NCBI GenBank assembly: GCA_018292915.2
Contig: JACVVK020000547.1
Span: forward strand, 306,501-370,500
Direction of reading: 5' to 3'
Source: Batillaria attramentaria
Lineage: Eukaryota > Mollusca > Gastropoda > Batillariidae
DNA length: 64,000 bases
This document shows positions 13,745 to 24,900 of this stretch, piece by piece. A program made the translations under genes and the position numbers. Each line of letters opens with the position of its first letter. The stretch's first letter is position 1. Under the pieces are notes generated by a model. The model worked only from the letters and a program-made list of their open reading frames with translations, was not told the origin of the DNA and made no database searches.

Positions 13745-14195
13745 CTCTTGAAGGAATGAATTCTCAACGAAAAGCTGTAAACACTGTGTTTTTCAACACT
13801 GCGGCTCCTGCGACTTTGGATAATGCAGGCAACGCTGTCACAGTTGCAGAGTTTTCAGTGCTTGGGAGACCCTTATAAAACCAGACCGTGAACGTGCTGT
13901 GACTTCATTGTGCTTTTGGTCAGTGAGACACATCGCTACAGCGACTAGCGGGTGTTGTGTGCAGCGCGAGAAGACTAGCCACTGCGATCTTTCTCGCTCA
14001 ATGTCAAAACGCACACGGAGCTGTGAAATCAGGCTGCCTTGGGCTTTCAAGGGTTTCAGGGACGCTGAAAACTCTGTAATTGTAACAGAGTTGATCGTGC
14101 ATTTGGCACAGTCGAATAGGTTTTTCTTTGTTTGTTTGTTGTTTGATTTTTAAACACTGTTTGTGGCTTTTTTACTGAGATTGCAGGCCTTTCAG
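13745..14195. repeat. Long-TIR (foldback-like) repeat, copy C, just upstream of the GPCR exon
   Basis: Left arm holds tgcagagttttcagtgcttg, right arm gggacgctgaaaactctgta; the arms pair imperfectly over more than 100 bp. TATAAAA at 13874-13880 lies inside the left arm. The right edge is about 105 bp before the acceptor of the first coding GPCR exon. Confidence 0.6.
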
Positions 14196-14317
14196 TTCCC
14201 AGGGTAGCAGACTCGAAGCCTCTGTAGACTGATGCCCTCAAATGAGGCATGCATGACCTAATGTAAGCTGGCGACATCAGGATCTCTCCCTTTCTGTTCC
14301 AGGACTAGCACATCACC

Positions 14318-15417
14318 ATGCAGGGTGTGGTGAACCAGAGCCTACTGGAGTTGGGAATCACCTACATCACCGTCACCCAGGCGATGCCTGAAAACGGCAG
14401 CGGCAAGGTCATGGCCAACCTGTCGTTACCATGGCAACAGGCTGAAGTGCAGACGTTGTCGGAGCGAGCGAGGATCGTGTTGTCACAGCCGGTCGCCATA
14501 ATCAGTCTGACCCTGTGCCTGCTGTCCCTGGCCGCCAACTTTCTGTCTATCGTGGCCACTATCATGGGACCAAGTGGAATGGTAAGACCTGCCCCTCACC
14601 ACCATACCATCATCCTCATCCAGGCGTAAGGACACAAATTGACCGCGGGATAATGTGCAGTGTTTATTTGAGGTACCCTGTTTGGCAAGTGTGCTAGTCT
14701 GTAGTGATTTTTGTTGTCATGAAAATGCGTGATTTTCGTGATTTTTGTGTTAAGTAGGTTAAGGTGCATGCCAGGCGGTCGCAAAAAGAGGCAAGCTGCC
14801 AGTGAAGCTGGGACTTTAGTTTCTGCACAGAGGTCGGACACAAGTGAGGCAAGCGGATTTGTGTGAACTGCCTCTCTGGCCTAAACAGAAAGTAGACGTG
14901 CCTTAGTCCAGTGAGGCCTTAGCGGAAAGGAGACATTCAAATTTTTCTTAACCTGTCAGGTGCGTGCCTTTGAATGGTCTGTTCATGGTAGTAATTGTTT
15001 CTAGACTGAAGCATTTTTAGGGGTGACCATGATGCCTGAGGCTAACAGGGAATATGTAGGCATTCTGAGGCCCTGTGTATTTGTGTCCTTCGACCTGCAT
15101 AACAAAGATTGCCCTAGCTTCCGAACCTTCCCCAGTTTCCACCCACGACTTGGGAACATCAATGGAGCTGGCAAATAGCTATGGCCGAAAACAAAATGCA
15201 AAGCTTTTTAATATTATCTTGTACCACTGAAAAGTGTGACGCTGAATTACTGAGCGGCATGCCGTGCGATACGCCCCCTCTTTGGGGACTTCCGCAGTTT
15301 CGCACCCTCTCGCTTTCTTTTACTCATCCCTGCTCGTCCCCTCTTTTTTCTTCCATATTCTCACTTTCTAAGCTCCTTTCTCAGAAGCAGCGCTCATAGC
15401 CCGGTTCTCAAGTCGGG

Positions 15418-15476
<59 letters not shown>

Positions 15477-18400
15477 TGTCTGTGTCTGTGTGTCTGTCTG
15501 TGTCTGTGCGTGCGTGAGTGCGAAGGTTGCGTGCGTGCGTGTGTGTGGTTTGTTTTTGTTGCTGTTTTTGCTAGTTTTGGTTCTGCTAATGCTAGGTCAA
15601 GTGCATTTCTTCCCCTACCTCTGTTTCGGAAGGTAGGGTGGGGGGAGGGAGGGCAGATTCCACGTAAACCCTCCATAAGAAGCAAAATGGAGGGCATTTT
15701 TCCCCCTAAGTGAGGAACCTCTACACAGCGTTTGCCTGTAAACCACACGCGTGCTAGAGTGAGGAAACCACTGGGCCATCGAGGCTACAAGCTCAATCTC
15801 AAACAAGGAATAAGATTGGCGAAAATCGCCTGAGTGTCGAAATTGCAACTAAAGTGACGGCCCAAGGCACTTACACAGGCAGTCGACATTCGACCGCGAT
15901 CTGTACAGATTCTGGAAAAACGTACCTAACGGAGCGATGAGCAAGGCACATGGACGATTAACCCGCCAGGAAGTTTCAGTCCAGGCCGCGTCTGCAAAGT
16001 ACTAAACCTATTACTGGATACCTACCGTCATTTGGTAAAATCTCCATGGATTGGAAAAGCAATTAGCACAAAAGGAGGAAATTTGTGTAGCATTTAGTGA
16101 CAAGCTGTAAAGCCAGAAGCGCGCGCCTGCAAAGCAGCTAGGGTGTACAAGGGCATGCTCCCCCGGAATTTTTTTTCAATTACACTAAAATCTGAGTAAA
16201 TTGGTGCGTTTTGAGGAGGGCAAGTTTTAGACTTAGACTAAAATCGGAGCAAACTGGTGCGTTTTGGCATGATTCAAGTGCTTTAGAGGAGGAAACACAC
16301 TTTTCGGGGGAGGAAATCTTTTGGCAGAGATTGAAATCCGCCGAAATGTGGAAGATTTTAAGCCCTGCTACCGTCATTTTCGTAAAATCGCCATGGAGTT
16401 GAGAAGCAGTTAGACCATATTACAATCTGACGGTCGGAATTTTTTTTTTTTTTTTTTTTTGGGGGGGGGGCTGCCCCAACTCTTTTTGCCAGTTCCAGTG
16501 GTGTTCCTCCCAGGTCATGGGTGGAATCCAAGGAGGGCTCGAAAGCTGGGGCAATTTTTATTATGCATGAGGGTGGAGATGAGGATGATGGTAAGATGAT
16601 ACCATGGAGGTCCGTGTGGTTTGGGGTGAGTGAGTGAGTGAGTTTTTAGGGCTTAAAGCCGCGCAAGCCACAAAGACTAATTCGCGGCTGAGTGTGCCTG
16701 CACTACATGAAAAAACAAAAATGTAACGCTGGACAAAGGATGCAAACTGGTCTACGGGGCAATATAAACCTAGGACATTCAGGAGACGCTGCACCTTCAT
16801 GTGTGGTTTGGGACTGCGGCACAGGGCCGCATTCCACGCTTCCTGTCATAAATATCCCGGCGTTAGCCAGGCCCGGGAACTACGGCACCTGCGGTGCCGG
16901 CCGTGTAATCATCCACATTATAAGACGTGTCATACCAAGGGAAGCACCCCTAAAGTCGCACCCGTGAAGTGGGTGAATCTCAGCTGTGTGGCAACAGCCT
17001 CCCCGTTGGGCCCATAGCACACCCGCTCTGGGTGGGAGCCGACCTAAACGGGAAAAATCCCGCTTGCCTCGGCTGGGATTCGAACCCGGGTCTCCCGGTC
17101 CACGGTCCGAAGTGCTAACCACTACACTACGGGGGCCGGTTCATTCCATTTTGCTTTTGTGTCTGTGTCGCCAGGTGACGCACCTGAAGCTGGTGGTGAG
17201 CCTGGGAGCGTCCGACATGCTGCTGAGTATCAGCACCCTCAGCCATCTCCTCAACCGCATCTTCAACGTCGTCCCCTCCTTCTCCACCCCGCCCCAAGAA
17301 CGCCTGGCGTACGCATGCGCCAGCACGTTCCACTTCGCGCTCAAGACCATGGCCATCGTCATCTCCCTGCTGAACCTCCTCGCCATGGCCATGGACCACT
17401 ACGTCGCCATCATGAACCCGCTCCACTACCCGCACAGACTCCGCCGCACCAACGGTAACCTGATCATCTGCGTCATCTGGTTTATCGCCTTCGTCGGAGG
17501 CTGCTCGGTGTTCTTTGCTGACGTGTCCAAGTTCCGCAAGGTGTCCAAGCAGCTCAACTACTGCGAGTACGTGCAGTACTCGGATTACCATGGCGAGTAC
17601 CTCATCTTCGCTGTGGCCTTCCTCGCTTTCGCCGTCATCCTCTTCACCTACATCCGAATATACGTGGAGGTGAGAAGCCTGAGACGACCGTCCTGTTTCC
17701 AGTAGCACTACTGCCTTTTGTAAACAGCAGCTTTTGTAACTTCGTTCCCATGGAGACACAAGCACTGAGCTTCCTCCGGGTTTCCCTTGGGGAAGTCGCT
17801 TGAGCAATGGATTTAAAAACTTTTCCGGGGTCGGTCAATTCTGCCTCAATTGTCATGTCCGCCCCAAAAGAAGCTGTATGGGGGATAATAATAATAATAA
17901 TAATCAAATCATTCCTATAGTGCAATTCTTGAAAATACATCAACTCACTGCGAATTCACACATCACTCACACGCACATAGAACACATCCTAAAACAGCAG
18001 GCACCACGGTTACAAGACTCAGTAGAAGACAAGCTGAAACAGGTAAGTTTCTGATTTGAAATAAGACAGAGTAGGTTGCTGTATCACGCTAGTAGGCAGC
18101 GAGTTCCAGACTGTTGGGGTGGTGAACCGGGAACAGCGTGCGCCAAAAGATTTCAAATTTCTCTCAGGAATTTTGAGAAGCTTCTCGCTGGATGAGCGGA
18201 GGGTACGCGAAGGATTGTAGGTGCAGAGTGAAGCGGACAAAATAAGGCCCTTAGGTTTTTTTTTGGTTTTTTTTTTAGCTTTTTTTTTTGGGGGGGGGGG
18301 TCCTCTCTCTCTCTCTCTTTTCGTTTTTTTTTTTCTTTCTATTATAGTATTGATTGTGTGTGTGTATGTATACATATATGTATGTGTGTGTGTTGAAAAA

Positions 18401-21400
18401 GAGATTAATATAAAAAAAATATAAAAAAAAGAAAGTTTTAAGCTATTAAAAAAAAAAAAAAAAAAAAAAGGCGGGAGGGTACCATCGAAATGACGACACG
18501 CCATAACTGCTAGTTTGCACTGAATACGGTCAGTTCTGGGGTCCGAGGGAATTCAGGGTGATGCCGACTCAGCTTGCACAGGCATACTGTGGTTCAAACT
18601 AAATGATCAGGGGTGGGCAGCTAGGTGTTCGGGAGTTTAACGTCCTTTTCCACCACGTAAGGGTGATATCAAAGACAGGGTAACGAGAAAAAAGCCAGCA
18701 CAAATACTTCGCCCCAGCCGGGAATCGAACTCACGACCCGAGCACTGAGAGTCCAACGCTCTACCGTTCGGCTATCCCGTCTCCCCCAAAAATGATCAGG
18801 GAAACGAGGTAACTGGCAGTCCAAACAAGAAGGACGCACTAACAACAACATTGCACAAAGCTTTCGACCCTTTCTGCTTGACCTGTCCGATCACTGTAAG
18901 TTTCAAAGGTAAGCAGAATTTCTGCCTTGACTTGGCACCCTGTCTAAGCTGGCCACCTGTCTAAGACGGCCAATATGGCCCAGTCCCTTGGCTGACCGTC
19001 TTACACAGATCTGACTGTATACAGGGCTTAAATGGCCCATGACCCAAAGGGCGGGAAAATGTGTAGCCTTTATTGACGAAGTGGCAAGGCCATGAGGGCG
19101 TGCGTCTGCAAAGCAAACATTATGCTAGGGGTGTCCGGAGAGCATACTCCCCCGGATTTAAAAAAAAAAATTAAACTAAAACATGTGCATTTTGGCATGA
19201 TTTAAAGTGCTTCAGAGGAGGAAACGCTTTTGTTGGAAGAAAGATTTTTAGAGTTAAACTAAAATCTGTGCAATTTTAGTGCATTTTGACACGATATTCA
19301 GTACTTCAGAGAAGGAAACACAGTTCTGGAAGAAAAATTTTGAGAATTCGACTAAAATCTGTGCAATTTGGTGCATTTTGCATTTTTTTTTTTTTTTTGA
19401 AGTGGAGGGAACACTTTCGGCGCGGAGGAAATATTTTTTAGCCAAAGGTGGAAATCCGGCAAAAGGCGGAAGATTGTTTAAGCTCTGTATCTGTCCACAT
19501 ACGTCCAGCTTTCAATCCCTTTGCCCATTCAGGTGAGGCGTACGTACCGCGGAGGGCGTAACAACCGGCTGGACTACGCCCGGAACCGGAAAGCCTTGCT
19601 AACGACGCTGCTCATTATCGGCACATTCGCCGTCTGCTGGCTGCCATCTTGTCTCTTCCAGATCGCTCTCGCCATTCAGGTCAGTTAAAGCCACAACTCC
19701 CAGAAGTACACCTTCGGGGAATTAGAGGAATGCATGCCTCAAAATGTTCACTTGAATACCTTGTCAACTTTCTCGTGTTTGTACCTGCTCTTGTGATGAA
19801 GCCTGGAGCTTCTACCGAGGGACAGGTGTCACATTCAAATGAACTGATTAACTGTCAACCCCCCAATGCACTATAGACAGTGGACAGGGGAGACTACAAG
19901 AAACCAAGGGGAATCACTGCCGCGGCTTCGCTACGCATGCCTTTGCTTGAATGATATACTATTATTTTTTTTCCGTCCGTTCCGAAAGCCTCAGCTACTT
20001 TGCAGTGGTTATATATAGTGTTTACTTTTGCAGCTTTGATTCAATGTGAACTTCCAACTGAAGTAGTTTCCCACGCGTACACACAGGACGGATAGAACAG
20101 GCCCTTTTGTAAATTTGCGTAAAGTGCAATGTTTCTTTTGAGATATTGGGATGCGGACAGAGACTGATGGAACAAACACAAAGCAAGGACGGTGTATAAA
20201 TCATGTTCACGACGCAGCGTGCCCGATTACGCAAAATAAACGACATTCGCTTGCAGATTTCAGCCGAAAAACCGAACTGCTCGTTAGCACAGCATTTTCT
20301 TTTTCTCCGCTGTCATCAGCACGCTCCTGTCGTTTCTTTTACGTTGTGGGGAACATCCCACCGTGAAAACTCTACACCAGTTTAAGCAGCCAGCAGGTTA
20401 GAGTGGGATTTTTTTTTCGGGCTGAGTGCTTAACTGACACAGCGCATGTCACTCACGATGGCCTAAAGTTTTCCCGGTGCCATTCGATTCATATACATGG
20501 CCCGTATGTAAAAGTCGAGGTTATTTTAACCCACGGCTACGGGCCTAACCCAGACTAGGTCAAAAGAAACCCAAAAGCAAAATTAAATTTTAAAAAAAGG
20601 AAGCGAAGAAAGGAAGAAAAAAGTCCTTCTATAACCGCCGGCTTAGGCACCTTGCTGGAATGGGCCCGCTCCTTGATTTAAAACAACAACAACAACAAAA
20701 CCCAGAAAATTTAACCCAAGAGCTAGTTTAGTCCGAGGATAGACTCTAGCCTGGGGCTAAAAGCCCTAACCTCGACTTTTACATACGGGCCCTGGGCAGC
20801 AACTCCTGCTAGTACTTCAGATGCACCAGAATATTCTGGGGCAGCCTTTTAAAGCTGGTTGGACGCTGCTTGCCTCTTGGGTATGCCGCATGAGGGTCCC
20901 ATTGACCCGAAACCATGGTCGTGAGCGACTAAAATCATCTATTCACATGGCCTAGGTTGTACCGACCCCCATCCCCCCCCCCCCACACACACACACACAC
21001 CCTCTCCCGGTGGGAGGTGAATGGGGGTCCTGTGAACGTTGAGATACCCTTAGATCTGTTGGGTGTTTCAGTGGTAGGATGGTAGGTCCAGATGTCTAAG
21101 TGGTGCGTGTTAGATACCATGAAAACAGCTCAGAACGATCTGTGGCATGAAAATGGTAGCGTGGTGTGACGATAGTTACCGAGAAATCGGCTCGCGGTAT
21201 CGTTAGCCAACATAAACGTTGTGACAACGTAAAGACGCGTACAAGCTCATGTTTGGGAGTGAGTGAGTGAGTCGAGTTTTTGAGACGTAACGCCGCGCAA
21301 GCCACAGACTAATTCGCGGCTAAGTGTGTCTGCACTACGTGAAAAAAACAAACAAAAGTGTAACGTTGGGCAACTGATGCAAACTGATCTACGGGGCAAT

Positions 21401-22046
21401 ATAAACCTAGGACATGCAGGAGACGCTGCACCTTCATGCTAATTTATTTATATTTATGACATGTTTGGGACACGTGACTTTACCTCAGAGCGATCGTCGT
21501 CGAAACTTCTGAATCGAATTACATGTAGCACCGCATAAACGTCCCCGCCGACTTGACTGACCCCCCGAGACACAAGTTGAAAAGCAAAGATATGGACAAT
21601 TACCGTGCATAAGACGATTAGATTACCCTCGGAACTAGAGAGAGACCCCCGAGTGAGGCTTCTGAAAAAGAACTCAATTTCCCTTTGTATTCTCTTTGTT
21701 TCTCTGCCACTGGTCGATCCCTTTCTAGAGAAAATTTGTAACAATGCAGTTTACCCTCTTAACAGCCTCATAACACGCATGCATGCGGGTGCAGAAAGAG
21801 GTTGGAAAATTCGTTTTCTTCACAGTTTATGGAGGAAGTCCAGCAGGCTCGTTCTCTGAAACGAATTTCCGTTCAATGCAACCTCATTGCAACAAAGGAC
21901 AAGGGACGCCTTGGGATAAGCCACGGTTTGGGGAGCCTTCTGTAGAAATTGTTGCCTGAGGTAGTTAAAAAGGGTACTCAAGACAACTTTAGCTAGTGCA
22001 ATGTATTTTTATGATCTATGTATCCAGGCACGACAAGTAAAAGAAA

Positions 22047-22082
<36 letters not shown>

Positions 22083-24900
22083 CCTCTCCCCCCCCCCTCT
22101 CTCTCTCTCTCTCTCTTTCTCCACAGTGTGCCATGAACTACAGACACTGACCTACACGGAACCAATATATCGCTATCCACATTCCTATACACATTTCGTC
22201 TCTGACAGTAGCATATCTCATAAATGCCATGAGACTCTACCGCCATCTGGTAAACGGACCAAAGCGGCATACGTTTGATAAGCACATGGGTCGTTTGACT
22301 GTACAAAACTCTGATAAGCACTTTAACCATTATAGTGATCACACCACATGACGATAGCGAACTTAACGGTCAACTGGTGCGAAGGCCATCCTAAACGCTC
22401 ATCCAATTAATGGTGCTTATGTCCTTTTCTACCACTCTGCCACCATTACAGGTCATGGTTTAAAAATCCGAAATTCCCCATACGTGGTGCAGCACTGTAT
22501 CCATTCAAATCACACGTGAACTACGGATGTACCTAAAAAGTGCACATACTGATGAGACTCTACCCCTAGCAATCTTCCAGCAGCGTGTTCTGGCCAAAGG
22601 ATTGACGTCACGACATGACGCAAAAAGCGACTAAAGGATAATTTACGTCGTGACATGACGCGGTTCGACGCCGTACGGGAATGGGGGCGACCAGTTTCTC
22701 AGTCGAAATCAACAAACTCGTGTGGTGTCTTTTCCGTAATCGAAGGGCACCTCATTGTGAAAACTCTATTTACCATTCGACGGTAGAGAACTACACGAGG
22801 ACTGCCAAGGACATGATAAATATCACACCACCATTAATCCGGTAGTTCACGCTCCATACTAATCACTAATAAGCCAGTAGGCCTAATCATCTGCCGCTTT
22901 CTTTTTTCTTCCCCACTATCATTCCTTTCAAAACCTCTCCCAAAGCGCCGTGAGCACTCAGGGTGGAGCCGTGCGCTATATCAAGTCATCATCATCATCA
23001 TCATCATCACTATAACTATATTGCCTCATGTCCGCAGGTCCAGCTGGACAAGAAACTGGTGCAACAGATGTACGCCACGTTCCTGCGGGCGAACCGCTAC
23101 TTGAACGCTCTCCTCTTGCTCAATGCGCTGGCCGACCCAATCGTGTACGCCTTTCGGCTGAGAGACGTTCAGCTGGGCTACCGCCGCCTCTTCCAGAAAT
23201 GCTGCTTCTACAGGTCTCGTTCTTCTAATGATTTCTACACTGTGGCTTCCATAAATGTCAGGCTGGCAAACTTTTTAACAACAAAAAAATTCAAACCAAA
23301 GGAAAGTATGGTTTCCAGCAGAAGGAAATGTCTACTGACAGGGAGCAACCAAAAATCTTTTTAATAAAATATAAAATTAAAAAAATACTAACGAAATTTT
23401 CCCAGTCTAATGACGCGGCGTCCTTGCTACAGGAAACTGTGCACTCTGTTTATGCCCTCCACATGCCCGAGGATAAGGTGGGAAAAAAACCAACCAAAAA
23501 AAAAAAAAAAAAACAGAAAAGGAAAAAAAACGGGCCAACCATTAGACCAAATCTGCCATTTTCCAACATGCCAACAATGCCTGTTTTTATCTCTTCTCAA
23601 AAACTATGCTCAAAGCACTTTAATGAACTCTACAAATACAAGGAAAAAAAGAGGGAACTCAGTTTAACAATCACGAATATGGGCTATTCACTTATTGGTG
23701 GGTGGGTGTTTGGGAGTTTAACGTCCTTTTCCACCACGTATGGGTGATATTAAACACGGCCCGTGACGGGGCAACGAGAAAAAGGCCAGCACAAATATTT
23801 GGTCCCAGCCGGGATTCAAACTCACGACCCGAGCATTGAAAGTCCATTGAAAGTCCAACGCTCTACCATTCGGCTATCCTGGTTCCCCACACTTACTGTA
23901 GGATCGGGGTCGCTTAGGACAGAACCCTCAAGAAGGCATTTCCTTCACGAATTAGAAATACGTTCGTGAACAGCCGGGCGGGGGGGGGGGGGGGGGGCAG
24001 TCGGTCAACCGGTAAGGCGTGGGGGGAGGGGGGGGGGGGACTGAGCACACCAATTGTTGGTTTGGGTGCACTGTTAGTGGCACTAGCCCCCGGTCCCATT
24101 CTGATTGACCGACAAACCCCAGTTCTCGGGATTTCCCGGGTCGCGATACCTAAAAACGGACTCGGCAAACACTATAAAGCGTCTTGCCATTCACGCGGAC
24201 ACTAGCCTACGGCAGCCTGTGACTAGCTCCTATTCATTCACTCTTGATATCAGTACACTGTAATACCGAGGGAAACCGGGATAGCTGAACAGTAGAGCGT
24301 TGGACTTTCAATGCTTGGGTCGTGAGTTCGATTCCCGGCTGGGGCCCAATATGTGTGCTGGTCTCTTTCCTCGTTGCCCCGTCTTTGATATCACCCACAC
24401 ATGGTGAAAAAGAACGTTAAAGAACGTTAAATCCCAAACACCCACCCATCCGATCCTCTTACAACGCAACCTACTTCAACTGAATTCCCTTCATTGACCC
24501 GCCTCATTTGAATACACTTCTTGTGACCTACAGGGGCAAAAAACGTGACTGCAGCTTCAGGAGCAGCATGCGGCCCACCCAGATCGCCAACCTCGCCACC
24601 ATGGTCAGTACGAACTCCAACGGCGGGGGTCATGACCTTGACCGGGACCGACCTTGCAACAACGTGACCTTGTGCTGCGAGGACCTGTGCAAGGAGGACG
24701 CGGAGCTGGGCGAGATCATGCCCATGATTCACTGCACCAACGCGGACCGCTACTGCAAGAACTGTGAAGACGATGTTCCAATCACGAACGTCAACGGAGG
24801 TTACAACCCGGGCGACAGCCCCGACAAGACCTTCCAGAACAGGATGGCTGTGTCGGGGAAGAAAGTTTGCTGCTCTCCTGTCAAGGCGTCGAAGGTGTGA
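14318..24900 (+). CDS. Class A (rhodopsin-like) GPCR, five coding exons, 482 aa
   Basis: Coding exons: 14318-14581, 17175-17669, 19533-19679, 23038-23213, 24534-24900. All junctions are GT-AG, phases match, total 1,449 nt ending TGA. The first coding exon has its own acceptor at 14301-14302, so a 5' UTR exon lies upstream. Seen: Asn-rich extracellular N-terminus with NGS and NLS sequons; TM1 near residues 56-82; TM2 with SLGASD (Asp about 102); TM3 ending in DHYVAI (162-167) in place of DRY; TM6 with CWLP (288-291); TM7 with DPIVYAFR (335-342) in place of NPxxY; Cys-Cys at 357-358, a possible palmitoylation site. The roughly 120-residue C-tail holds ten cysteines and ends S-K-V, a class I PDZ-ligand pattern. 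DPIxYAFR resembles melanocortin-type (MECA group) receptors, but the ligand cannot be assigned. Plasma-membrane signalling is inferred from the fold. Confidence 0.88.
15418..15478. repeat. (GT)n microsatellite, GPCR intron
   Basis: About 60 bp of uninterrupted GT followed by imperfect GTCT/GTGC repeats to about 15547. Confidence 0.9.
16060..16380 (+). repeat. Dispersed repeat family T with internal ~70-bp periodicity, copy 1
   Basis: Two internal units share actaaaatc[tg]gagtaaattgg-type starts and gtgcttttagaggaggaaacac-like ends. Copies occur at 19060-19490 and 37440-38150. All three lie in introns. Confidence 0.6.
16441..16470. repeat. Poly(T)-poly(G) junction
   Basis: About 20 T run straight into about 11 G. 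The same arrangement recurs near 18280, 33742, 40630, 41370, 45480, 54830 and 56935. Confidence 0.85.
16480..17137 (-). mobile_element. tRNA-derived SINE family B, interrupted by SINE-C
   Basis: On the minus strand it begins with a tRNA-like head (ccgtagtgtagtggttagca, B box GGGTTCGAATCCC near 17075-17087) and runs about 480 bp to a tail near 16480. The same unit lies at about 52430-52895 (plus) and in part at 48855-48996. It is split at 16626-16800 by another element with a perfect 12-bp duplication. Confidence 0.8.
16626..16800 (-). mobile_element. SINE-C element nested in SINE-B
   Basis: Perfect 12-bp direct repeats gtgtggtttggg at 16614-16625 and 16801-16812 flank the insert. Homologous to 21259-21459 (shared acggggcaatataaacctag and a GAGT-repeat end). 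The GAGT-repeat side is read as its 3' tail. Confidence 0.8.
17880..18500 (-). mobile_element. LINE reverse-transcriptase tail split by low-complexity DNA
   Basis: The minus strand encodes RTLRSSSEKLLKIPERNLKS and TPTVWNSLPTSV, with an (ATT)n end near 17885. 18250-18470 is T/G, CT and AT low complexity that interrupts the frame, and 18471-18500 resumes it. Confidence 0.7.
18613..18789 (-). mobile_element. SINE family A with 12-bp target duplication
   Basis: Flanked by aaatgatcaggg at 18601-18612 and 18790-18801. Full-length with tRNA-like head and B box (gggaatcgaac on the plus strand). It lies in the second GPCR intron. Confidence 0.85.
19060..19490 (+). repeat. Dispersed repeat family T, copy 2
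   Basis: Three to four internal units share ctaaaatctgtgcaatttgg and gcttcagaggaggaaac. It ends about 43 bp before the acceptor of the third coding GPCR exon. Confidence 0.6.
20499..20791. mobile_element. MITE with perfect 25-bp TIRs, copy 1
   Basis: Ends 20499-20523 and 20767-20791 are exact inverted repeats starting ggcccgtatgtaaaagtcga. A second copy is at 43651-43927. Target duplication is not clear. It carries no coding capacity. Confidence 0.75.
21259..21459 (-). mobile_element. SINE-C element with 11-bp target duplication
   Basis: Direct repeats catgtttggga at 21248-21258 and 21460-21470. Homologous to the nested insert at 16626-16800 but with an additional A/T-rich end (21440-21459). 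Located in the third GPCR intron. Confidence 0.75.
22052..22116. repeat. (CT)n microsatellite with C run
   Basis: About 28 bp of CT, a short C run and another 26 bp of CT, in the third GPCR intron. Confidence 0.85.
22910..23010 (+). repeat. Retroposon 3' fragment with (ATC)n tail
   Basis: tttcaaaacctctcccaaag...gggtggagccgtgcgct followed by (ATC)n. Copies at 35160-35262 (plus) and about 25508-25610 (minus). Its tail ends 27 bp before the acceptor of the fourth coding GPCR exon. Confidence 0.65.
23698..23889 (-). mobile_element. SINE family A, minus copy in GPCR intron 4
   Basis: Flanked by cacttattg (23689-23697) and cacttactg (23890-23898), 8 of 9 identical. A short internal duplication (gaaagtccatt) sits in the head. 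It forms an inverted pair with the copy at 24270. Confidence 0.8.
24270..24450 (+). mobile_element. SINE family A, plus copy in GPCR intron 4
   Basis: Starts accgggatagctgaacagta, with B box gagttcgattccc near 24324, and ends caaacacccaccc. The gaacgttaaa motif is duplicated at its 3' part. It lies about 80 bp before the last GPCR exon. Confidence 0.8.

Noticed and set aside
14596..14841. Possible extra GPCR exon in intron 1
   Set aside because: The donor at 14582 is good, exon 2 joins in phase, and no transmembrane or conserved segment lies here.
17060..17137. tRNA-like sequences with B boxes (also 5520-5586, 18715-18789, 24280-24340, 52437-52500, 63210-63272)
   Set aside because: They are heads of multi-copy SINEs with retroposon tails and target duplications, not functional tRNA genes.
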